Of a stretch of 11,979 bases of DNA, positions 6,486 through 11,979 are shown in pieces (position 1 is the first letter of the stretch; every line of letters begins with the position of its first letter). A program made the translations under genes and the position numbers. The DNA is from a bacterium (lineage in GTDB: Bacteria > Bdellovibrionota > Bdellovibrionia > Bdellovibrionales > UBA1609). The stretch covers positions 1 to 11,979 of the forward strand of contig JAJYHS010000056.1 in assembly GCA_021784635.1 (NCBI GenBank). Reading direction: 5' to 3'. The notes below the pieces were generated by a model. The model was not told the DNA's origin. It ran no database searches and saw only the letters and a list, made by a program, of their open reading frames with translations.

Positions 6486-7435
6486 GAGAACTCGCGATCG
6501 CCTCACAAGTCGCGCATACCTTGACGGTCTTAAGTGGTAACGACCGCGGCACAGTCTATGAACTTGTATCAGGGCGAATCACCATTGGACGCGGTTCTGA
6601 AAATACAATTGTCATTCGCGATGACCCAAAAGTGAGCCGGCAACACGCACAGATTACTGTGGGAGCAAACGGGGCTCAGATCGCCAATAAGTCCGATCAC
6701 AACAAATTGTTTGTCAATAACGAACCGGTTGAATCGTGCCGGCTCGCTCCCGGTATGATCGTTCAGGTCGGTGACACAAAATTTATGTTCCAGTCCGCCG
6801 GTGCGTCGTCACTGGTTCAACCGGTCGATATGACCGCCGCAAAACATGCCGCTGCAAAAAGAGGCCCGTTTGTGTCACGGCCGCAAAAAGGCAATCGTCT
6901 TATATTTTACACCGTCGTGGGAGCTGTCATTTTGTTAGTTGCATGGATGATGAATCAAAGTTCAAAAGGCGCAAAATCGGGCACACCAGGCACAATGGGG
7001 AGTTTTCAATCGACAATCAAAACCGACCAGCAGATCGTCAATAGCATTGAGGCACACAAAGCGCGTGCCGGCATGAATACGCCACAGTATCAAGAGGCCC
7101 AAAGGCAATTCCTCGAGGGATTTCGCGAATACGAAAAAGGCCAATATTCACGCGCCATCGAGTCGTTTCAGGCGTGTGTGACGTTGTTCCCCCGGCATCC
7201 CGAGTGCGGATTTTATTTAAGTCTCGCTCAGAATCGATTTCAAGAGCTAATTCAATACGAACTCAACTTGGGGAGCCAATACAAAAGACAACAGCAATAC
7301 AGCGCCTGCGCAGCCGCCTATCGAAATGTCATGTTCATGGTGCAGGATCAACTCGTAACTTCGGAGCAGAAAATTTATAACTTGGCGAGAGCGGGTCACG
7401 ACGCTTGCATAGCGCTTGGGGGGCGCGACAACTGA
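6482..7435 (+). CDS. FHA-domain protein with single TM and periplasmic TPR-like domain
   Basis: The 317-residue protein has an N-terminal FHA domain (about 12-105) with ITIGRGSENTI (33-43) and VSRQHAQI (51-58). The usual N-x-N-G loop is replaced by NKSDHNKLFVNN (69-80), so peptide binding may be altered. A basic linker (121-139) precedes one TM helix (about 140-156), which should place the rest in the periplasm. The C-terminal part (about 203-310) is TPR-like: the hairpin QRQFLEGFREYEKGQYSRAI followed by ESFQACVTLFPRHPE, then less regular helices. It contains four Cys (232, 242, 276, 309), consistent with disulfides in an oxidising compartment. The start overlaps the previous stop as ATGA. 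Probable role: inner-membrane assembly or scaffolding factor of the Tad-linked operon, from context only. Confidence 0.85.
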   Translation: MRELAIASQVAHTLTVLSGNDRGTVYELVSGRITIGRGSENTIVIRDDPKVSRQHAQITVGANGAQIANKSDHNKLFVNNEPVESCRLAPGMIVQVGDTKFMFQSAGASSLVQPVDMTAAKHAAAKRGPFVSRPQKGNRLIFYTVVGAVILLVAWMMNQSSKGAKSGTPGTMGSFQSTIKTDQQIVNSIEAHKARAGMNTPQYQEAQRQFLEGFREYEKGQYSRAIESFQACVTLFPRHPECGFYLSLAQNRFQELIQYELNLGSQYKRQQQYSACAAAYRNVMFMVQDQLVTSEQKIYNLARAGHDACIALGGRDN

Positions 7436-9507
7436 TGGCGAAGATTTGTGTTTATTTACACGGCCAACTTCTTTCTGAACTGGCACTTATGCCGGGGCAG
7501 GAATATTTTGCCGGCCGAGCCTCGCAAAGTGACATTCACCTTTCTAGCGAGCGCGGAATTTCTCGCCAACACGTAAAATTTTTTGAGCAGGACGGCGTTT
7601 GGCACGCTCATCTTCTTTCGAAATACGGCGGAATGATTTTTGAGGAACACTCCGTCGAAGTTCTCGAGCTTAGAGGGACGACGCGGTTTTCAGTTCCACC
7701 ATATGATTTTGTTTTCGAGAGCCAAACCGAAATGGTCGACGCGACAAAGCCGATCCATAACATAGAAGGTGGATCGGCACCTGAGGAGTCACCCGAACCG
7801 GCAGATCAAAGTACTCATGATAAACCGTCCGACTCGACCTTCGAACCACAGGTTGACTCCACACCGGAACCTCAGTCTGAATCGGCGCCTGAATCAAATG
7901 GCGACCAAAATGATAATGAGCGCTCATTTAGCGACCGTACTGTGCTTGCTCAACCCGCACGACTTATTCCTTATTTAAAGGTCGTGAACAATAAACTTAA
8001 GACAGAAGAAGTTCTGAAACTCGAAGGGACATCCTGGCGTGTAGGCCGAAATCCGGAAAATGAAATTGTAGTCAATGACTCCGCGATTAGCCGCAATCAT
8101 CTTGAAATTTCAAAAAGAGACGAAAAATATTTTGTTACCGATTTGGGGTCGTCAAATGGCACCCAACTGAACGGACTTAAGATCGAACCTAACGCGCCAC
8201 AATCGCTTCAAAGCGGTGATGTGTTAACCGTTCGCCATCTCGAAATCATTTTAGAGCTGCACGACTCCGCCTATGAAAATCAAAACGCGCCTTTGCCCGT
8301 TAAGTTTGACGATAACTCCGCGGCGTTCGAAACGTTTGACCTCGTGCGGGAAGAAAACGCGCTCGAAAACGTCAATCGTGAAAGCGGCACCGGCATCGTG
8401 GTCAAAATGGATTCGTCTTGGCACGCGAAATGGCTCGCACCTGAAATGATCAAAAAGCGCGTGGTACCGGTTGGCATTGCCGTTTTAATCTTGTCCTTTG
8501 TATACGTGATGTCGAGATCTTCGACGCAGCCAAAATCTTTAAAGGGGCAAGCCAATTCCGCCTCAACCGGAGGGCTCACGCTTGGCGAACTCACCCCCGA
8601 GCAGAAAAAGCAAGTTATCGATTTTTTCAATCTTGCGCATAACTACTATACCGAACGGAAATACACTTTGTGCCTTTCGCAGCTCCAACTTATGACCCAG
8701 CTCACTCCCTTTTATTTAAATTCTAAAGAACTAGAAAATCTCTGCCAGCAAGGGCAAATAGACGAAGCCCGGGCCCTTGACCGCGAACGTGAAAAGAAAG
8801 AACAGCAAAAAACCGACGAAGAAGTTCAAGCAAACATTGCCAAATGTCAAAAACAGTTGAACGCTTCGACAACAGTTTCGTCGATGCGTTCATGTCTGGA
8901 TGAAGCCATACAACTTGACCCTGCAAATCCGGCAGTTATGAACCTCCTCAGTCAAGCAAGTATTCGGCAATCGCAAGCTCAATCGCAAGCGCAGCAAGCC
9001 GAAGAATTTCGCAGGCGCAAACGCGAAGGCCAAGCGATTTTTAGCGCCGCAGAAGACGCCTATAGAAATCGAAATAACAGACAGGCATTATATGAATATC
9101 GACGCTTTCTCAGTGGTGGTTATCCTGGCCTGAATCAAGATGACGATGTCGCATCTCGACATTTAGCCTCAATTGAATCTGGAATCGAACACGAGTTCAC
9201 GGCCGATTTGAACGAATGCCAAGGTGACATAAGTAATAATGATTTAAAAAATGCCATTAAGGCTTGCAGTGACGCGCTTAATGTGCGGCCCGGCGATCCC
9301 GCCGCCGAAGACATGAAAAAACGCGCGTACTCGCGCCTAAGCGATGAAATGAGAGCGATTTATCAAGATAGTGAGCTTGAAGAAAATATGGGCAACATCG
9401 ATTCAGCCAAAGATAAATGGCTCAAAATCATTCGGGAATCAGTTCCAGGCGAAGATTATTATGAAAAGGCCAAGAACAAACTCATTACTTACGGCGTTGC
9501 GATGTAA
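7435..9507 (+). CDS. Double-FHA membrane protein with periplasmic cysteine-paired TPR domain
   Basis: The 690-residue protein starts at the ATG that shares one base with the preceding stop (TGATG). A longer in-frame ATG at 7405 would only add residues overlapping the previous gene. FHA1 (1-97) keeps FAGRAS (25-30) and ISRQH (42-46) but lacks the Asn-Gly loop, so it looks degenerate. An acidic Pro/Glu/Ser/Thr linker (about 105-165) follows. FHA2 (about 180-275) is canonical: WRVGRNPENE (201-210), ISRNH (218-222) and LGSSNGTQLNG (237-247). One TM helix lies at about 343-360, and TPR-like helices fill the periplasmic part (390-685). All six periplasmic Cys fall in this part, with two TPR-type hairpins each holding a pair 16 residues apart (471/487 and 595/611). 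A Gln/Ala-rich coiled segment is near 510-530. It likely acts with the two other FHA proteins. Confidence 0.85.
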   Translation: MAKICVYLHGQLLSELALMPGQEYFAGRASQSDIHLSSERGISRQHVKFFEQDGVWHAHLLSKYGGMIFEEHSVEVLELRGTTRFSVPPYDFVFESQTEMVDATKPIHNIEGGSAPEESPEPADQSTHDKPSDSTFEPQVDSTPEPQSESAPESNGDQNDNERSFSDRTVLAQPARLIPYLKVVNNKLKTEEVLKLEGTSWRVGRNPENEIVVNDSAISRNHLEISKRDEKYFVTDLGSSNGTQLNGLKIEPNAPQSLQSGDVLTVRHLEIILELHDSAYENQNAPLPVKFDDNSAAFETFDLVREENALENVNRESGTGIVVKMDSSWHAKWLAPEMIKKRVVPVGIAVLILSFVYVMSRSSTQPKSLKGQANSASTGGLTLGELTPEQKKQVIDFFNLAHNYYTERKYTLCLSQLQLMTQLTPFYLNSKELENLCQQGQIDEARALDREREKKEQQKTDEEVQANIAKCQKQLNASTTVSSMRSCLDEAIQLDPANPAVMNLLSQASIRQSQAQSQAQQAEEFRRRKREGQAIFSAAEDAYRNRNNRQALYEYRRFLSGGYPGLNQDDDVASRHLASIESGIEHEFTADLNECQGDISNNDLKNAIKACSDALNVRPGDPAAEDMKKRAYSRLSDEMRAIYQDSELEENMGNIDSAKDKWLKIIRESVPGEDYYEKAKNKLITYGVAM
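8968..8991 (+). repeat. 12-base tandem repeat in the double-FHA gene
   Basis: CAATCGCAAGCT (8968-8979) is followed by CAATCGCAAGCG (8980-8991), which encodes a doubled Gln-Ser-Gln-Ala unit in the coiled segment of the periplasmic region. One base differs. The unit is in frame, so copy change would alter length without a frameshift. Confidence 0.8.
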
Positions 9508-9528
9508 CAATGCGATTGAGAATTAAAA

Positions 9529-10215
9529 ATGCTGAGATTTGAAGAAAAATCTTATAACACAAACCTATTTCGTCCACGGCCAGAAATTCACATCGAGCCT
9601 GACGGCAGCCTTATGATTGTGGCAACTCCCTGGGGCGCGCGCGCACCGGCCCGCAAGGCTATACGCAAAATTCAAGATTATTTTCTTTCAACCCGTCAGG
9701 ACGTTGAAGCAACCTCGCCATTTTCCCGTCTGGCGTGTCTTTCACCAATGGGCAATGATCTTCGCGTCGCCGTCAAGTTGGCAAGCGACGTTATTCATCA
9801 CGAAGAAAACCGCGAAGAATACGTTTCGGCACTCGAATTATTTGTTTTGGCTCGCAACAAAGATGAAACGGTTTGGATTCAAGTCGGCCATCCGTTTGTC
9901 TTACTGGATCGCCCCGGTGAAAATTTGATGACGCTCGGAAATCAGCAAGATCTCAGCCTTGAATTTTCAAAACCAGGCGCGATTTTTCCACCGCTGCCTT
10001 CTCGATTTATTGGCGTGGAAGCGACCAGTGATTTCGCCGTGGAATCAATGCGAACCCAAGCGGCGGATAAATTTATTTTGGTGTCAAGTTCCTCAGTTCC
10101 AGGAAATTTATATTCGCTCCCCGAATCGAACCGGTCGCTGCACACAATTTCAGAAACTTTCGCGCGCGCGCGCCCCTCACATCCGTTTTGGCTCGGCATT
10201 TGTCAGTTCTCTTGA
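9529..10215 (+). CDS. PP2C-like pseudophosphatase
   Basis: The 228-residue soluble protein follows the double-FHA gene after 21 bases, with a modest ribosome site (GAGAA). I read it as a PP2C-fold protein from the order of landmarks. GSLMIVATPWGARAPARKAI (26-45) aligns with the usual strand-DGMGG-helix; VAVKLASDVIHHEENREEYV (80-99) with the helix before the GTT strand; WIQVGHPFVLLDRPGENL (116-133) with the VGDSRxYLxRxGxL segment; KFILVSSSS (181-189) with DxLLLCSDG; and SHPFWLGICQF (217-227) with DNxTVVVVRF. At each of the four metal-site positions the Asp is replaced (DG by TP, GD by GH, SDG by SSS, DN by HP). Phosphatase activity is therefore unlikely, and a binding or regulatory role beside the FHA proteins is more plausible. 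The assignment is by eye; the alternative is an unrelated alpha/beta protein. Confidence 0.65.
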   Translation: MLRFEEKSYNTNLFRPRPEIHIEPDGSLMIVATPWGARAPARKAIRKIQDYFLSTRQDVEATSPFSRLACLSPMGNDLRVAVKLASDVIHHEENREEYVSALELFVLARNKDETVWIQVGHPFVLLDRPGENLMTLGNQQDLSLEFSKPGAIFPPLPSRFIGVEATSDFAVESMRTQAADKFILVSSSSVPGNLYSLPESNRSLHTISETFARARPSHPFWLGICQFS

Positions 10216-11979
10216 GTCTCTTCAAGACGGTCGACAAGAATCTGACGAAAAAATCGGAATTCCGGGAGGGTTAAAACTAAATTGACTAATGTGGGCTCAT
10301 TAGGATTTCTCACCGGAGTATCCCATGGCAAACCGATGCCATAATTTTCACGTACCGCCTGATTAAGCAGTTCGGACATTAGATATTCGTGAAAAAACCG
10401 GTCTTGAAGTAAATTCGGGAGCAAACTCCCGTTGTTTACCCACTTGGCAAAGGCGATGAATTCACGATCTTCACACGGTTGGGCCGGTTTTTTATTCGGC
10501 GACCGTTTGCTGTTACGGTTCAATCGATGAATCATCCGAATACAACTGTTGTCTGGCAAGATCGCATGTTCGTTGAGTTGTCGGCGCGCCACGTAAGTCC
10601 AAACCGGTTCGTTGTAGCGTTGCCCAAAATACTGAAGCGCGCGCCAATCTCGTTCGTGAAGCGCGCGCCACGCGAGCCAACGCCCGACGCGCAAGTCTTT
10701 CGGCCGCTCCCTCGCCAATCTCTCTAATTCTGAAAATTTCCCGCTATAATATTGAACGGCCGAAAACACGTCTTGCGCCACTATAAGTTCGTCATGGAGG
10801 CTTGGTTTAAGAAAATTAAACGGTTTAATGTTATGTTGCCGGATGAATTTTTGAATTTTAGCGGCCGCGTTTTTAACTGTTGGGTTATCTGGCGAAATCG
10901 GCTGAACTTCGAAGCGGTCAGTCAACGAATCAAAAATTTCGGGCGATAAACTATCGATATAAAGAAGATCGCCCAAACGAAACGAGTACCGTATATTACC
11001 AAAGCCTCGCCACTTCGCCCAAGCCGATTCGATCGGTATCACACGGTTTTTTGGCCAATTTACCGTCGGCGCGGTTAACGCCGCCGCCAACGACACCGAT
11101 GGGATCGTCATAAATTTCGAGTTCGCGTACGCTTTGGTCGCATGAAGCAAATCGAATAGCGTCGCCCCGAGATCAGCGAGAGTGACGTTCGCATCGATTG
11201 GCCAACTGTTGCCCTGCTTAAGATCTTTGTGCGCTGGTTTAAATAACAAGAAAACATGGGTGTTTTCACTGTAAAGATCGAGTGTGTTGATTTCCCCCCG
11301 GTCTTGATCTGGTACGCCGTTCAACCCCACAATCACGACATTTGTTTTGCGCCACCTTCTCAACTGTTTTAGCCGAATTACTAATTGCGACAACGCGCGG
11401 TTAAAGTAATCGAATTGGGTATACATCGGAGTTTCACTGCTTACTTCGGTTTCAAATCGTGCCGGTGGCGCAAATTGCAAATCCGGCACGTAGATAACGG
11501 TAAAAAACGGTCGATGTTTGGAGCCGCCATTTAGCCAGCGAAAAAACAGTTTTAGAGTTACTCCAAACGGACGATAGAGTTCACTTGACGTCGGCATTAC
11601 ATCGTCGTCAAAAAACTCAAAACCCTTATCTAATCCGGACTTTCTCCAGATGGGTGGACCCCCTGAAAAAAAAGCGGTGCGATAACCGGCGCGAAAGGCA
11701 GCATCGCTCACGGTGTCAAATTTTTCTGAAAGGTAATTGTCGCCGTTTTGATGAACATGATCGTCGATCGGATATAAGCCAGTCAAAATCGAAGTCAGCG
11801 CCGATTGACTTAAAATTGATGTCGTATAGGCCTGCGTGAAACGCACGCCATTATCACAGATTGCCGCTAGACCGTCATCTTGTGCCGTAGAACAGTCTAG
11901 CGAATCAGCGCTTAACCGTTCGACGGCAATGATTAGAAATGATGGTTTGTTCGTTTTACCCCAAGTACAACCGCCTAAA
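10203..11979 (-). CDS. Sulfatase/alkaline-phosphatase-fold lipoprotein, probably inactive (N terminus outside window)
   Basis: The frame is open from the right edge of the window (591 codons visible). A GTG at 11846 could be mistaken for a start, but upstream codons encode clear sulfatase N-terminal sequence: KPSFLIIAVERLSADSL, then NGVRFTQAYTT. The first visible residues are LGGC, a plausible lipobox, suggesting an envelope lipoprotein. Fold landmarks are LTGLYP (65-70), GYRTAFFSGG with GLDKGFEFFDDD, NVVIVGLNG (about 213-221) and VTLADLGATLFDLL. Catalytic positions differ: the first metal Asp is Glu (VER for VDT), CxPSR reads SQSAL (57-61), and the DHG metal site is LNG. The C-terminal half (from about residue 305) is a helical region I do not recognise. 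The gene converges on the PP2C-like gene with a 13-base overlap. It could be a structural or binding pseudoenzyme. Confidence 0.75.
   Translation of the reverse strand, partial: LGGCTWGKTNKPSFLIIAVERLSADSLDCSTAQDDGLAAICDNGVRFTQAYTTSILSQSALTSILTGLYPIDDHVHQNGDNYLSEKFDTVSDAAFRAGYRTAFFSGGPPIWRKSGLDKGFEFFDDDVMPTSSELYRPFGVTLKLFFRWLNGGSKHRPFFTVIYVPDLQFAPPARFETEVSSETPMYTQFDYFNRALSQLVIRLKQLRRWRKTNVVIVGLNGVPDQDRGEINTLDLYSENTHVFLLFKPAHKDLKQGNSWPIDANVTLADLGATLFDLLHATKAYANSKFMTIPSVSLAAALTAPTVNWPKNRVIPIESAWAKWRGFGNIRYSFRLGDLLYIDSLSPEIFDSLTDRFEVQPISPDNPTVKNAAAKIQKFIRQHNIKPFNFLKPSLHDELIVAQDVFSAVQYYSGKFSELERLARERPKDLRVGRWLAWRALHERDWRALQYFGQRYNEPVWTYVARRQLNEHAILPDNSCIRMIHRLNRNSKRSPNKKPAQPCEDREFIAFAKWVNNGSLLPNLLQDRFFHEYLMSELLNQAVRENYGIGLPWDTPVRNPNEPTLVNLVLTLPEFRFFRQILVDRLEETQEN

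Noticed and set aside
8280-8630. 116-codon reverse-strand open frame inside the double-FHA gene
   Set aside because: It is antisense to a strongly supported FHA/TM region, shows no family motif and has no context; it is a shadow frame.
10161-10172. (CG)6 run near the end of the PP2C-like gene as a phase-variation tract
   Set aside because: It is short, encodes ordinary Ala-Arg residues and lies about 15 codons before the stop; there is no sign of slippage beyond composition.
10203-11846. Taking the GTG at 11846 as the start of the sulfatase-like gene
   Set aside because: The codons upstream to the window edge are open and encode the expected sulfatase N-terminal strand and a lipobox-like LGGC, so the gene continues beyond the window.

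Overview
The window looks like chromosomal DNA of a Gram-negative (diderm) bacterium of the former Deltaproteobacteria, most likely Bdellovibrionota-like. This is an inference from four things: a DivIVA-type protein in the same genome as an outer-membrane beta-barrel, a Tad pilus platform protein followed by several FHA-domain membrane proteins, a lipobox-like LGGC in a sulfatase-fold protein, and balanced base composition. No 16S or other taxonomic marker is present. Coding density is very high. There is no stretch over 300 bases without a gene, and I see no RNA gene, IS element or CRISPR array.

Layout. (1) 1-702 (+): 3' part of a probable outer-membrane beta-barrel protein. (2) 699-3603 (-): a four-gene cluster transcribed leftwards in the order maf, yggS, proC-like, divIVA. 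It resembles a stripped-down form of the ylm/divIVA neighbourhood of Gram-positive bacteria merged with the yggS-proC pair of proteobacteria. (3) 3664-10215 (+): a tightly packed six-gene operon of tadC, a DUF192 gene, three consecutive FHA-domain membrane proteins and a protein that I read as a catalytically dead PP2C-type phosphatase. (4) 10203-11979 (-): a sulfatase/alkaline-phosphatase-fold lipoprotein, incomplete at its N terminus, that has also lost its recognisable catalytic residues.

How the genes may work together. In the six-gene operon the reading frames overlap or nearly touch, so they are probably co-expressed. The predicted topology puts four FHA domains in the cytoplasm (one degenerate). 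One protein carries a two-TM sensor-like module and a PAS-like tail. The other two cross the membrane once and place cysteine-containing TPR-like domains in the periplasm. FHA domains bind phosphothreonine, yet no Ser/Thr kinase is encoded here and the only phosphatase-like protein lacks the metal-binding Asp residues. My inference is a phosphothreonine-reading, envelope-spanning assembly scaffold linked to the Tad (Flp) pilus platform, with the pseudophosphatase as a binding or regulatory subunit. This operon is the best candidate for an undescribed system.

Both convergent junctions (699-702 and 10203-10215) overlap at the stop codons with no room for a conventional terminator between them. 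The one sizeable non-coding gap, 1290-1414 between proC and divIVA, holds a 13-base palindrome and a 12-base tandem duplication.
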